A DNA stretch of 64,000 nt from Inia geoffrensis (taxonomy: Eukaryota; Chordata; Mammalia; Artiodactyla; Iniidae). A program made the position numbers and the translations under genes. The stretch is taken from the NCBI GenBank assembly GCA_036417435.1, contig CM070910.1:80894784-80958783 (forward strand). The letters run 5' to 3'. Below are positions 49,061 through 62,947 of the stretch, piece by piece (the first letter of the stretch is position 1; each line of letters starts with the position of its first letter). The notes beneath the pieces are model-generated. The model was not told where the DNA came from. It saw only the letters and a list, made by a program, of their open reading frames with translations, and made no database searches.

Positions 49061-50796
49061 TTAGCTGAAGGATAAATCCCTTAAACGTGGAGATTTGGGA
49101 CCCGTGGAATGGGAATCATGCACCATTACCTCAGAGGGTCTGCATTCCCTCACCAATAGTATCAGCCCCAAGTGTCCAGCCTTATCTCTCCCACAGCTGT
49201 GGATGTAGAGGTGGTAAATCCAAGATTTCTCGCAAGACCTCAAGGACTTAATTAAGAATTTCTCTCTATTTCACAGTCCTTGTGCTTTCTTTTTCAAATT
49301 TATTTTTATAAGGGGATTTAGATTATTTACACTGATGTGTGTATGCTGCTGTACACAAGTGATTTTCTTATGGAGACCTATAAATGTATGAGTTTTAAGT
49401 TTCTTCACAGTCAGGTTTATTCCTAGGTTTTGAATACAGGGTGTTGAGTCGAATTGGTTGAGCGAGGAGTAGGTCTTGTCTAATATATATTTGGCTTATG
49501 GAATGGTATCTGTCCTAATGTCCATCTCTGGTTTTATGCAGCCTCCCCACTCTCCTTTGACCTTAAGCAAGCATAAATTTCTTTTGTAAATGTGAGACTG
49601 TGTTGTGTTTTGAAATGTAGTTCATGCGTAGTCGTGTTTCCATTCCCGGTATTAGTGATATCTTATGAAGTTTCTTTTTCTGTGTGACTTATTTCACTTC
49701 GAATCATCGTAACTAAATCCACTCATTATGCTGCTACTGTTCTGTGGCCATTGATTTCATTGTTGAGTGATATTCCATTGTAGGGATGTACCACATCTTC
49801 TATATCCATTTTTCTCTTTCTGGGCTATTGAAGTTGTACCATAGTCAAGGTTACCGTACACAGAGCAGCCCCAAACTTTGGTGTGGCTCTGTCTTTTTCA
49901 TTTAAATTTTCCGAATCTATAGCACCATAAGTGGAAGTGCCCTAGGCTCCCTAGCTTGCTTTTTTCTTTGTTCCAGGAAACACCATCCACTTCTCCAGAG
50001 TGGCTGTTGGCAATTTACATCCCGCCCATTAGCATAACAAGGATGCCGGTTCTCCATGGCCTGTCCTGCCTCTCTGGATTTTACATTTTTTTCGGAGGGC
50101 CCTGTTGATCAGTGGGAAGTGAGACTTCCTTGTAGTGCGGATTTCCATTGCAGGCTTGCTTGGTTGGCCAAAAAGGGCGTATGCGTTTTTTCCTGAATAT
50201 ATTCAGGAAAAAACGCATACGCCCTTTTTGGCCAAGTGCATCACTGTCGAAATGCTGCCTCTTTTCCTACGATTTCAGAGCAATTCATATCTACCACCTG
50301 ATTTCTGTTTTCTGCAATTCTGTGTCGTGTTCAAGTCCTCTTCACAGTCTTCCTTCAATAAATTTTTGGATGATAGGGGTCATTTGGAACTCCGCAGGAT
50401 TGTGAGTTACAGTGCCAAAACTCTCCTTTTGTCAACTCGCTTTTTTGTGAGCTGACCACAAACCCGAATAATTGCTTCAGGCCCTAAACTCGTTCTGGCA
50501 TGGCACGCTGAGCCTTTGGTGAATTCTTCTTCCTGTAGGGAAATCATCGTTCAATGTGCCCGTCCAAACACATCGAGTTAGCCGCTCATTGGTTCTCCTT
50601 ATTCCTGCTCATCTTACACAGAAATTGCAAACTGTGCCAAACAAAAGGTCAAAGGCACTGACTCTCCAAGTGGGGAGAATATTAATATCGCATCTGGAAA
50701 AGTGAACTCGAGTACCAGGGGGGGAAAATGGCGATGAATTTTAGAAATTTTGCCTGATCACTTCGTGGACCATATTCTGGGTTTTCCATGCATATT
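49061..50796. repeat. Satellite unit 29 (1,736 bp)
   Basis: The palindrome at 50164-50235 is perfect. An A-like unit with markers tgtggatgtag, gaatacagggtg and tatgaagtttc. Confidence 0.95.
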
Positions 50797-52532
50797 TTAG
50801 CTGAAGGATAAATCCCTTAAACGTGGAGATTTGGGACCCGTGGAATGGGAATCATGCACCATTACCTCAGAGGGTCTGCATTCCCTCACCAATAGTATCA
50901 GCCCCAAGTGTCCAGCCTTATCTCTCCCCCACCTGTGGATGTAGAGGTGGTAAATCCAAGATTTCTCGGAAGAACTCAAGGACTTATTTAAGAATTTCTC
51001 TCTATTTCACAGTCCTTGTGCTTTCTTTTTCAAATTTATTTTTATAAGGGGATTTAGCTTATTTACACTGCTGTGTGTATGCTGCTGTACACAAGTGATT
51101 TTCTTATGGAGACATATAAACGTATGGGTTTTAAGTTTCCTCACAGTCAGGTTTATTCCTAGGTTTTGAATACGGGGTGTTGAGTCGATTTGGTTGAGCG
51201 AGGAGTAGGTCTTGTCAAATATATATTTGGCTTATGGAATGGTATCTGTCCTAATGTCCATCTCTGGTTTTATGCAGCCTCCCCACTCTCCTTTGACCTT
51301 AAGCAAGCATAAATTTCTTTTGTAAATGTGAGACTCTGCTGTGTTTTGAAATGCAGTTCATGCGTAGTCGTGTTTCCATTCCCGGTATTAGTGATATCTT
51401 ATGATGTTTCTTTTTCTGTGTGACTTATTTCACTTAGAATCATCGTAACTAAATCCACTCATTATGCTGCTACTGGTCTGTGGCCATTGATTTCATTGTT
51501 GAGTGATATTCCATTGTAGGGGTGTACCACAACTTCTATATCCATTTTTCTCTTTCTGGGCTATTGAAGTTGTACCATAGTCAAGGTTCCCGTACACAGA
51601 GCAGCCCCAAACTTTGGTGTGGCTCTGTCTTTTTCATTTAAATTTTCCCAATCTATAGCACCATAAGTGGAAGTGCCCTAGGCTCTCTAGCTTGGTTTTT
51701 TCTTTGTTCCAGGAAACACCATCCACTTCTCCAGAGTGGCTGTTGGCAATTTACATCCCGCCCATCAGCATGACAAGGCTGCCGGTTCTCCATGGCCTGT
51801 CCTGCCTCTCTGGATTTTACATTTTTTTCGGAGGGCCCTTTTGATCAGTGGGAAGTGAGACTTCCTTGTAGTGTGGATTTCTATTGCAGGCTTGCTTGGT
51901 TGGCCAAATAGGGCGTATGCGTTTTTTCCTGAACATATTCAGGAAAAAACGCATACGCCTTTTTTGGCCAAGTGCATCACTGTCGAAATGCTGCCTCTTT
52001 TCCTACGATTTCAGAGCAATTTTTATCTACCAACTGATATCTGTTTTCTGAAATTCTGTGTCGTGTTCAAGTCCTCTTGACAGTCTTCCTTCAATAAATT
52101 TTTGGATGATAGGGGTCATTTGGAACTCCGCAGGATTGTGAGTTACAGTGCCAAAACTCTCCTTTTGTCAACTCGCTTTTTTGTGAGCTGACCACAAACC
52201 CGAATAATTGCTTCAGGCCCTAATCTCCTTCCGGCATGGCATGCTGAGCCTTTGGTGAATTCTTCTTCCTGTAGGGAAATCATCGTTCAATGTGCCCGTC
52301 CAAACACATCGAGTTAGCCGCTCATTGGTTCTCCTTATTCCTGCTCATCTTCCACAGAATTTGCAAACTGCGCCAAACAAAAGGTCAAAGGCACTGACTC
52401 TCCAAGTGGGGAGAATATTAATATCGCATCTGGAAAGGTGAACTCGAGTACCAGGGGGGGAAAATGGCGATGAATTTTAGAAATTTAGCCTGATCACTTC
52501 GTGGAACATATTCTGGGTTTTCCATGCATATT
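50797..52532. repeat. Satellite unit 30 (1,736 bp)
   Basis: The palindrome is at 51900-51971, with three broken pairs (aaatagg, gaacat, gcctttttt). The usual 106-codon + frame is cut at 69 codons by a stop near 52080. Confidence 0.95.
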
Positions 52533-54267
52533 TTAGCTGAAGGATAAATCCCTTAAACGTGGAGATTTGGGACCCGTGGAATGGGAATCATGCACCATTA
52601 CCTCAGAGGGTCTGCATTCCCTCACCAATATTATCAGCCCCAAGTGTCCAGCCTTATCTCTCCCCCAGCTGTGGATGTAGAGGTGGTAAATCCAAGATTT
52701 CTCGCAAGACCTCAAGGACTTATTTAAGAATTTCTCTCTATTTCACAGTCCTTGTGCTTTCTTTTTCAAATTTATTTTTATAAGGGTATTTAGCTTATTT
52801 ACACTGCTGTGTGTATGCTGCTGTACACAAGTGATTTTCTTATGGAGACCTATAAATGTATGGGTTTTAAGTTTCTTCACAATCAAGTTTATTCCTAGGT
52901 TTTGAATACGGGGTGTTGAGTCGATTTGGTTGAGCGAGGAGTAGGTCTTGTCTAATATATATTTGGCTTATGGAATGGTATCTGTCCTAATGTCCATCTC
53001 TGGTTTTATGCAGCCTCCCCACTCTCCTTTGACCTTAAGCAAGCATAAATTTCTTTTGTAAATGTGAGACTCTGCTGTGTTTTGAAATGCAGTTCATGCG
53101 TAGTCGTGTTTCCATTCCCGGTATTAGTGATATCTTATGATGTTTCTTTTTCTGTGTGACTTATTTCACTTAGAATCATCGTAACTAAATCCACTCATTA
53201 TGCTGCTACTGGTCTGTGGCCATTGATTTCATTGTTGAGTGATATTCCATTGTAGGGATGTACCACAACTTCTATATCCATTTTTCACTTTCTGCGCTAT
53301 TGAAGTTGTACCATAGTCAAGGTTCCCGTACACAGAGCAGCCCCAAACTTTGGTGTGGCTCTGTCTTTTTCATTTAAATTTTCCGAATCTATAGCACCAT
53401 AAGTGGAAGGGCGCTAGGCTCTCTAGCTTGGTTTTTTCTTTGTTCCAGGAAACACCATCCACTTCTCCAGAGTGGCTGTTGGCAATTTACATCCCGCCCA
53501 TCAGCATGACAAGGCTGCCGGTTCTCCATGGCCTGTCCTGCCTCTCTGGATTTTACATTTTTTTCGGAGGGCCCTTTTGATCAGTGGGAAGTGAGACTTC
53601 CTTGTAGTGCGGATTTCTATTGCAGGCTTGCTTGGTTGGCCAAAAAGGGCGTATGCGTTTTTTCCTGAATATATTCAGGAAAAAACGCATAGGCCCTTTT
53701 TGGCCAAGTGCATCACTGTCGAAATGCTGCCTCTTTTCCTACGATTTCAGAGCAATTTTTATCTAGCAACTGATATCTGTTTTCTGAAATTCTGTGTCGT
53801 GTTCAAGTCCTCTTCACAGTCTTCCTTCAATAAATTTTTGGATGATAGGGGTCATTTGGAACTCCGCAGGATTATGAGTTACAGTGCCAAAACTCTCCTT
53901 TTGTCAACTCGCTTTTTGTGAGCTGACCACAAACCCGAATAATTGCTTCAGGCCCTAAACTCGTTCCGGCATGGCACGCTGAGCCTTTGGTGAATTCTTC
54001 TTCCTGTAGGGAAATCATCGTTCAATGTGCCCGTCTAAACACATCGAGTTAGCCGCTCATTGGTTCTCCTTATTCCTGCTCATCTTACACAGAAATTGCA
54101 AACTGTGCCAAACAAGAGGTCAAAGGCACTGACTCTCCAAGTGGGGAGAATGTTAATATCGCATCTGGAAAGGTAAACTCGAGTACCAGGGGGGGAAAAT
54201 GGCGATGAATTTTAGAAATTTTGCCTGATCACTTCGTGGACCATATTCTGGGTTTTCCATGCATATT
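52533..54267. repeat. Satellite unit 31 (1,735 bp)
   Basis: The palindrome is at 53636-53707, with one broken pair (ataggccc). One T is lost near 53911 (gctttttgtgag), shortening the + frame to 104 codons. Confidence 0.95.
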
Positions 54268-56003
54268 TTAGCTGAAGGATAAATCCCTTAAACGTGGAGA
54301 TTTGGGACCCGCGGAATGGGAATCATGCACCATTACCTCAGAGGGTCTGCATTCCCTCACCAATAGAATCAGCCCCAAGTGTCCAGCATTATCTCTCCCC
54401 CAGCTGTGGATGTAGAGGTGGTAAATCCAAGATTTCTCGCAAGACCTCAAGGACTTATTTAAGAATTTCTCTCTATTTCACAGTTCTTGTGCTTTCTTTT
54501 TCAAATTTATTTTTATAAGGGGATTTAGCTTATTTACACTGCTGTGTGTATGCTGCTGTATACAAGTGATTTTCTTATGGGGACCTATAAATGTATGGGT
54601 TTTAAGTTTCTTCACAGTCAGCTATATTCCTAGGTATGGAATACGGGGTGTTGAGTCCATTTGGTTGAGCGAGGAGTAGGTCTTGCCTAATATATATTTG
54701 GCTTATGGAATGGTATCTGTCCTAATGTCAATCTCTGGTTTTATGCAGCCTCCCCACTCTCCTTTGACCTTAAGAAAGCATAAATTTCCTTTGTAAATGT
54801 GAGACTCTGTTGTGTTTTGAAATGCAGTTCATGCGTAGTCTTGTTTCCATTCCCGGTATTAGTGATATCTTATGATGTTTCTTTTTCTGTGTGACTTATT
54901 TCACTTAGAATCATCGTAACTAAATCCACTCATTATGCTGCTACTGGTCTGTGGCCATTGATTTCATTGTTGAGTGATATTCCATTGTAAGGATGTACCA
55001 CAACTTCTATATCCATTTTTCTCTTTCTGGGCTATTGAAATTGTACCATAGTCAAGGTTCCCGTACACAGAGCAGCCCCAAACTTTGGTGTGGCTCTGTC
55101 TTTTTCATTTAAATTTTCCGAATCTATAGCACCATAAGTGGAAGTGCCCTAGGCTCTCTAGCTTGGTTTTTTCTTTGTTCCAGGAAACACCATCCACTTC
55201 TCCAGAGTGGCTGTTGGCAATTTACATCCCGCCCATGAACATAACAAGGCTGCCGGTTCTCCATGGCCTGTCCTGCCTCTCTGGATTTTACATTTTTTTC
55301 GGAGGACCCTTTTGATCGGTGGGAAGTGAGACTTCCTTGTAGTGCGGATTTCCATTGCAGGCTTGCTTGGTTGGCCAAAAAGGGAGTATGCGTTTTTTCC
55401 TGAATATATTCAGGAAAAAACGCATACGCCCTTTTTGGCCAAGTGCATCACTGTCGAACTGCTGCCTCTTTTCCTACGATTTCAGAGCAATTCTTATCTA
55501 CCACCTGATATCTGTTTTCTGCAATTCTGTGTCGTGTTCAAGTCCTCTTCACAGTCTTCCTTCAATAAATTTTTGGATGATAGGGGTCATTTGGAACTCC
55601 GCAGGATTGTGAGTTACAGTGATAAAAATCTCCTTTTCTCAACTCGCTTTTTTGTGAGCTGACCGCAAACCCGAATAATTCCTTCAGGCCCTAATCTCGT
55701 GCCGGCATGGCACGCTGAGCCTTTGGTGAATTCTTCTTCCTGTAGGGAAATCATCGTTCAATGTGCCCGTCCAAACACATCGAGTTAACCGCTCATTGGT
55801 TCTCCTTATTCCTGCTCATCTTCCACAGAAATTGCAAACTGTGCCAAGCAAGAGGTCAAAGGCAATGACTCTCGAATTGGGGAGAATGTTAATATCGCAT
55901 CTGGAAAGGCGAACTCGAGTAACAGGGGGGGGAAATGGCGATGAATTTTAGAAATTTTGCCTGATCACTTCGTGGACCATATTCTGGGTTTTCCATGCAT
56001 ATT
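54268..56003. repeat. Satellite unit 32 (X type after ~54,490, 1,736 bp)
   Basis: The palindrome is at 55371-55442, with the X-type broken pair (gggagt). From about 54,490 it follows unit 1 at offset 53,815, so the join between the diverged block and the X/Y block is near 54,490. Confidence 0.95.
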
Positions 56004-57739
56004 TTAGCTGAAGGATAACTCCCTTAAACGTGGAGATTTGGGACCCGTGGAATGGGAATCATGCACCATTACCTCAGAGGGTCTGCATTCCCTCACCAAT
56101 AGTATCAGTCCCAAGTGTCCAGCCTTATCTCTCCCACAGCTGGTGATGTAGAGGTGGTAAATCCAAGATTTCTCGCAAGCCCTCAAGGACTTATTTAAGA
56201 ATTTCTCTCTATTTCACAGTTCTTGTGCTTTCTTTTTCAAATTTATTTTTATAAGGGGATTTAGCTTATTTACACTGCTGTGTGTATGCTGCTGTACACA
56301 AGTGATTTTCTTATGGAGACCTATAAATGTATGGGTTTTAAGTTTCTTCACAGTCAGGTATATTCCTAGGTATGGAATATGGGGTGTTGAGTCGATTTGG
56401 TTGAGCGAGGAGTAGGTCTTGTCTAATATATATTTGTCTTATGGAATGGTATCTGTCCTAATGTCAATCTCTGGTTTTATGCAGCCTCCCCACTCTCCTT
56501 TGACCTTAAGCAAGCATAAATTTCTTTTGTAAATGTGAGACTCTGCTGTGTTTTGAAATGCAGTTCATGCGTAGTCGTGTTTCCATTCCCGGTATTAGTG
56601 ATATCTTATGATGTTTCTTTTTCTGTGTGACTTATTTCACTTAGAATCATCGTAACTAAATCCACTCATTATGCTGCTACTGGTCTGTGGCCATTGATTT
56701 CATTGTTGAGTGATATTCCATTGTAGGGATGTACCACAACTTCTATATCCATTTTTCTCTTTCTGGGCTATTGAAGTTGTACCATAGTCAAGGTTCCCGT
56801 ACACAGAGCAGCCCCAAACTTTGGTGTGGCTTTGTCTTTTTCATTTAAATTTTCCGAATCTATAGCACCATAAGTGGAAGTGCCCAAGGCTCTCTAGCTT
56901 GGTTTTTTCTTTGTTCCAGGAAACACCATCCACTTCTCCAGAGTGGCTGTTGGCAATTTACATCCCGCCCATCAGCATAACAAGGCTGCCGGTTCTCCAT
57001 GACCTGTCCTGCCTCTCTGGATTTTACATTTCTTTCGGAGGGCCCTTTTGATCGGTGGGAAGTGAGACTTCCTTGTAGTGCGGATTTCCATTGCAGGCTT
57101 GCTTGGTTGGCCAAAAAGGGCGTATGCGTTATTTCCTAAATATATTCAGGAAAAAACGCATACGCCCTTTTTGGCCAAGTGCATCACTGTCGAACTGCTG
57201 CCTCTTTTCCTACGATTTCAGAGCAATTCTTATCTACCACCTGATATCTGTTTTCTGCAATTCTGTGTCGTGTTCAAGTCCTCTTCACAGTCTTCCTTCA
57301 ATAAATTTTTGGATGATAGGGGTCATTTGGAACTCCGCAGGATTGTGAGTTACAGTGCCAAAAATCTCCTTTTCTCAACTCGCTTTCTTGTGAGCTGACC
57401 GCAAACCCGAAAAATTGCTTCAGGCCCTAATCTCGTTCCGGCATGGCACGCTGAGCCTTTGGTGAATTCTTCTTCCTGTAGGGAAATCATCGTTCAATGT
57501 TCCCGTCCAAACACATCGAGTTAGCCGCTCATTGGTTCTCCTTATTCCTGCTCATCTTCCACAGAAATTGCAAACTGTGCCAAGCAAGAGGTCAAAGGCA
57601 CTGACTCTCGAAGTGGGGAGAATGTTAATATCGCATCTGGAAAGGCGAACTCGAGTAACAGGGGGGGAAAATGGCGATGAATTTTAGAAATTTTGCCTGA
57701 TCACTTCGTGGACCATATTCTGGGTTTTCCGTGCATATT
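56004..57739. repeat. Satellite unit 33 (Y type, 1,736 bp)
   Basis: The palindrome is at 57107-57178, with two broken pairs (gttattt, cctaaat). Related to units 2 and 35. Confidence 0.95.
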
Positions 57740-59475
57740 TTAGCTGAAGGATAATTCCCTTAAACGTGGAGATTTGGGACCCGTGGAATGGGAATCATGC
57801 ACCATTACCTCAGAGGGTCTGCATTCCCTCACCAATAGTATCAGTCCCAAGTGTCCAGCCTTATCTCTCCCACAGCTGGTGATGTAGAGGTGGTAAATCC
57901 AAGATTTCTCGCAAGCCCTCAAGGACTTATTTAAGAATTTCTCTCTATTTCACAGTTCTTGTGCTTTCTTTTTCAAATTTATTTTTATAAGGGGATTTAG
58001 CTTATTTACACTGCTGTGTGTATGCTGCTGTATACAAGTGATTTTCTTATGGGGACCTATAAATGTATGGGTTTTAAGTTTCTTCACAGTCAGCTATATT
58101 CCTAGGTATGGAATACGGGTTGTTGAGTCCATTTGGTTGAGCGAGGAGTAGGTCTTGCCTAATATATATTTGGCTTATGGAATGGTATCTGTCCTAATGT
58201 CAATCTCTGGTTTTATGCAGCCTCCCCACTCTCCTTTGACCTTAAGAAAGCATAAATTTCCTTTGTAAATGTGAGACTCTGTTGTGTTTTGAAATGCAGT
58301 TCATGCGTAGTCTTGTTTCCATTCCCGGTATTAGTGATATCTTATGATGTTTCTTTTTCTGTGTGACTTATTTCACTTAGAATCATCGTAACTAAATCCA
58401 CTCATTATGCTGCTACTGGTCTGTGGCCATTGATTTCATTGTTGAGTGATATTCCATTGTAGGGATGTACCACAACTTCTATATCCATTTTTCTCTTTCT
58501 GGGCTATTGAAATTGTACCATAGTCAAGGTTCCCGTACACAGAGCAGCCCCAAACTTTGGTGTGGCTCTGTCTTTTTCATTTAAATTTTCCGAATCTATA
58601 GCACCATAAGTGGAAGTGCCCTAGGCTCTCCAGCTTGGTTTTTTCTTTGTTCCAGGAAACACCATCCACTTCTCCAGAGTGGCTGTTGGCAATTTACATC
58701 CCGCCCATGAACATAACAAGGCTGCCGGTTCTCCATGGCCTGTCCTGCCTCTCTGGATTTTACATTTTTTTCGGAGGACCCTTTTGATCGGTGGGAAGTG
58801 AGACTTCCTTGTAGTGCGGATTTCCATTGCAGGCTTGCTTGGTTGGCCAAAAAGGGAGTATGCGTTTTTTCCTGAATATATTCAGGAAAAAACGCATACG
58901 CCCTTTTTGGCCAAGTGCATCACTGTCGAACTGCTGCCTCTTTTCCTACGATTTCAGAGCAATTCTTATCTACCACCTGATATCTGTTTTCTGCAATTCT
59001 GTGTCGTGTTCAAGTCCTCTTCACAGTCTTCCTTCAATAAATTTTTGGATGATAGGGGTCATTTGGAACCCCGCAGGATTGTGAGTTACAGTGATAAAAA
59101 TCTCCTTTTCTCAACTCGCTTTCTTGTGAGCTGACCGCAAACACGAATAATTCCTTCAGGCCCTAATCTCGTGCCGGCATGGCACGCTGAGCCTTTGGTG
59201 AATTCTTCTTCCTGTAGGGAAATCATCGTTCAATGTGCCCGTCCAAACACATCGAGTTAGCCGCTCATTGGTTCTCCTTATTCCTGCTCATCTTCCACAG
59301 AAATTGCAAACTGTGCCAAGCAAGAGGTCAAAGGCAATGACTCTCGAATTGGGGAGAATGTTAATATCGCATCTGGAAAGGCGAACTCGAGTAACAGGGG
59401 GGGGAAATGGCGATGAATTTTAGAAATTTTGCCTGATCACTTCGTGGACCATATTCTGGGTTTTCCATGCATATT
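57740..59475. repeat. Satellite unit 34 (X type, 1,736 bp)
   Basis: The palindrome is at 58843-58914, with the gggagt change. Copy of unit 32 at offset 3,472 with few changes (gtaaggatg versus gtagggatg, ctctccagc). Confidence 0.95.
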
Positions 59476-61211
59476 TTAGCTGAAGGATAACTCCCTTAAA
59501 CGTGGAGATTTGGGACCCGTGGAATGGGAATCATGCACCATTACCTCAGAGGGTCTGCATTCCCTCACCAATAGTATCAGTCCCAAGTGTCCAGCCTTAT
59601 CTCTCCCACAGCTGGTGATGTAGAGGTGGTAAATCCAAGATTTCTCGCAAGCCCTCAAGGACTTATTTAAGAATTTCTCTCTATTTCACAGTTCTTGTGC
59701 TTTCTTTTTCAAATTTATTTTTATAAGGGGATTTAGCTTATTTACACTGCTGTGTGTATGCTGCTGTACACAAGTGATTTTCTTATGGAGACCTATAAAT
59801 GTATGGGTTTTAAGTTTCTTCACAGTCAGGTATATTCCTAGGTATGGAATATGGGGTGTTGAGTCGATTTGGTTGAGCGAGGAGTAGGTCTTGTCTAATA
59901 TATATTTGTCTTATGGAATGGTATCTGTCCTAATGTCAATCTCTGGTTTTATGCAGCCTCCCCACTCTCCTTTGACCTTAAGCAAGCATAAATTTCTTTT
60001 GTAAATGTGAGACTCTGCTGTGTTTTGAAATGCAGTTCATGCGTAGTCGTGTTTCCATTCCCGGTATTAGTGATATCTTATGATGTTTCTTTTTCTGTGT
60101 GACTTATTTCACTTAGAATCATCGTAACTAAATCCACTCATTATGCTGCTACTGGTCTGTGGCCATTGATTTCATTGTTGAGTGATATTCCATTGTAGGG
60201 ATGTACCACAACTTCTATATCCATTTTTCTCTTTCTGGGCTATTGAAGTTGTACCATAGTCAAGGTTCCCGTACACAGAGCAGCCCCAAACTTTGGTGTG
60301 GCTTTGTCTTTTTCATTTAAATTTTCCGAATCTATAGCACCATAAGTGGAAGTGCCCAAGGCTCTCTAGCTTGGTTTTTCCTTTGTTCCAGGAAACACCA
60401 TCCACTTCTCCAGAGTGGCTGTTGGCAATTTACATCCCGCCCATCAGCATAACAAGGCTGCCGGTTCTCCATGGCCTGTCCTGCCTCTCTGGATTTTACA
60501 TTTCTTTCGGAGGGCCCTTTTGATCGGTGGGAAGTGAGACTTCCTTGTAGTGCGGATTTCCATTGCAGGCTTGCTTGGTTGGCCAAAAAGGGCGTATGCG
60601 TTTTTTCCTGAATATATTCAGGAAAAAACGCATACGCCCTTTTTGGCCAAGTGCATCACTGTCGAACTGCTGCCTCTTTTCCTACGATTTCAGAGCAATT
60701 CTTATCTACCACCTGATATCTGTTTTCTGCAATTCTGTGTCGTGTTCAAGTCCTCTTCACAGTCTTCCTTCAATAAATTTTTGGATGATAGGGGTCATTT
60801 GGAACTCCGCAGGATTGTGAGTTACAGTGCCAAAAATCTCCTTTTCTCAACTCGCTTTCTTGTGAGCTGACCGCAAACCCGAATAATTGCTTCAGGCCCT
60901 AATCTCGTGCCGGCATAGCACGCTGAGCCTTTGGTGAATTCTTCTTCCTGTAGGGAAATCATCGTTCAATGTGCCCGTCCAAACACATCGAGTTAGCCGC
61001 TCATTGGTTCTCCTTATTCCTGCTCATCTTCCACAGAAATTGCAAACTGTGCCAAGCAAGAGGTCAAAGGCAATGACTCTCGAATTGGGGAGAATGTTAA
61101 TATCGCATCTGGAAAGGCGAACTCGAGTAACAGGGGGGGGAAATGGCGATGAATTTTAGAAATTTTGCCTGATCACTTCGTGGACCATATTCTGGGTTTT
61201 CCATGCATATT
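59476..61211. repeat. Satellite unit 35 (Y type, 1,736 bp)
   Basis: The palindrome at 60579-60650 is perfect. It shares gtgcccaaggc and tacatttctttcgg with unit 33 at offset 3,472. Confidence 0.95.
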
Positions 61212-62947
61212 TTAGCTGAAGGATAACTCCCTTAAACGTGGAGATTTGGGACCCGTGGAATGGGAATCATGCACCATTACCTCAGAGGGTCTGCATTCCC
61301 TCACCAATAGTATCAGTCCCAAGTGTCCAGCCTTATCTCTCCCACAGCTGGTGATGTAGAGGTGGTAAATCCAAGATTTCTCGCAAGCCCTCAAGGACTT
61401 ATTTAAGAATTTCTCTCTATTTCACAGTTCTTGTGCTTTCTTTTTCAAATTTATTTTTATAAGGGGATTTAGCTTATTTACACTGCTGTGTGTATGCTGC
61501 TGTACACAAGTGATTTTCTTATGGAGACCTATAAATGTATGGGTTTTAAGTTTCTTCACAGTCAGGTATATTCCTAGGTATGGAATATGGGGTGTTGAGT
61601 CGATTTGGTTGAGCGAGGAGTACGTCTTGTCTAATATATATTTGTCTTATGGAATGGTATCTGTCCTAATGTCCATCTCTGGTTTTATGCAGCCTCCCCA
61701 CTCTCCTTTGACCTTAAGCAAGCATAAATTTCTTTTGTAAATGTGAGACTCTGCTGTGTTTTGAAATGCAGTTCATGCGTAGTCGTGTTTCCATTCCCGG
61801 TATTAGTGATATCTTATGATGTTTCTTTTTCTGTGTGACTTATTTCACTTAGAATCATCGTAACTAAATCCACTCATTATGCTGCTACTGGTCTGTGGCC
61901 ATTGATTTCATTGTTGAGTGATATTCCATTGTAGGGTTGTACCACAACTTCTATATCCATTTTTCTCTTTCTGGGCTATTGAAGTTGTACCATAGTCAAG
62001 GTTCCCGTACACAGAGCAGCCCCAAACTTTGGTGTGGCTTTGTCTTTTTCATTTAAATTTTCCGAATCTATAGCACCATAAGTGGAAGTGCCCTAGGCTC
62101 TCTAGCTTGGTTTTTTCTTTGTTCCAGGAAACACCATCCACTTCTCCAGAGTGGCTGTTGGCAATTTACATCCCGCCCATCAGCATAACAATGCTGCCGG
62201 TTTTCCATGGCTTGTCCTGCCTCTCTGGATTTTACATTTTTTTCCGAGGGCCCTTTTGATCGGTGGGAAGTGAGACTTCCTTGTAGTGCGGATTTCCATT
62301 GCAGGCTTGCTTGGTTGGCCAAAAAGGGCGTATGCGTTTTTTCCTAAATATATTCAGGAAAAAACGCATACGCCCTTTTTGGCCAAGTGCATCACTGTCG
62401 AACTGCTGCCTCTTTTCCTACGATTTCAGAGCAATTCTTATCTACCACCTGATATCTGTTTTCTGCAATTCTGTGTCGTGTTCAAGTCCTCTTCACAGTC
62501 TTCCTTCAATAAATTTTTGGATGATAGGGGTCATTTGGAACTCCGCAGGATTGTGAGTTACAGTGCCAAAAATCTCCTTTTCTCAACTCGCTTTCTTGTG
62601 AGCTGACCGCAAACCCGAAAAATTGCTTCAGGCCCTAATCTCGTTCCGGCATGGCACGCTGAGCCTTTGGTGAATTCTTCTTCCTGTAGGGAAATCATCG
62701 TTCAATGTTCCCGTCCAAACACATCGAGTTAGCCGCTCATTGGTTCTCCTTATTCCTGCTCATCTTCCACAGAAATTGCAAACTGTGCCAAGCAAGAGGT
62801 CAAAGGCACTGACTCTCGAAGTGGGGAGAATGTTAATATCGCATCTGGAAAGGCGAACTCGAGTAACAGGGGGGGAAAATGGCGATGAATTTTAGAAATT
62901 TTGCCTGATCACTTCGTGGACCATATTCTGGGTTTTCCGTGCATATT
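61212..62947. repeat. Satellite unit 36 (1,736 bp)
   Basis: The palindrome is at 62315-62386, with one broken pair (cctaaat). It ends with the pre-X variants (cgaaaaattgc, aatgttcccg, ttttccgtgc). Confidence 0.95.

Larger units (their letters stand above)
45626..49103. repeat. Exact one-unit duplication with mapped joint
   Basis: 45626-47364 recurs at 47365-49103, 1,739 bp each. The one difference I saw is G at 46382 versus A at 48121. The joint lies where A-type sequence (aaacGtgg, G at 47348) gives way to B-type (acccTtgg, T at 47365). This is the expected product of one unequal crossover inside the unit. Confidence 0.85.
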
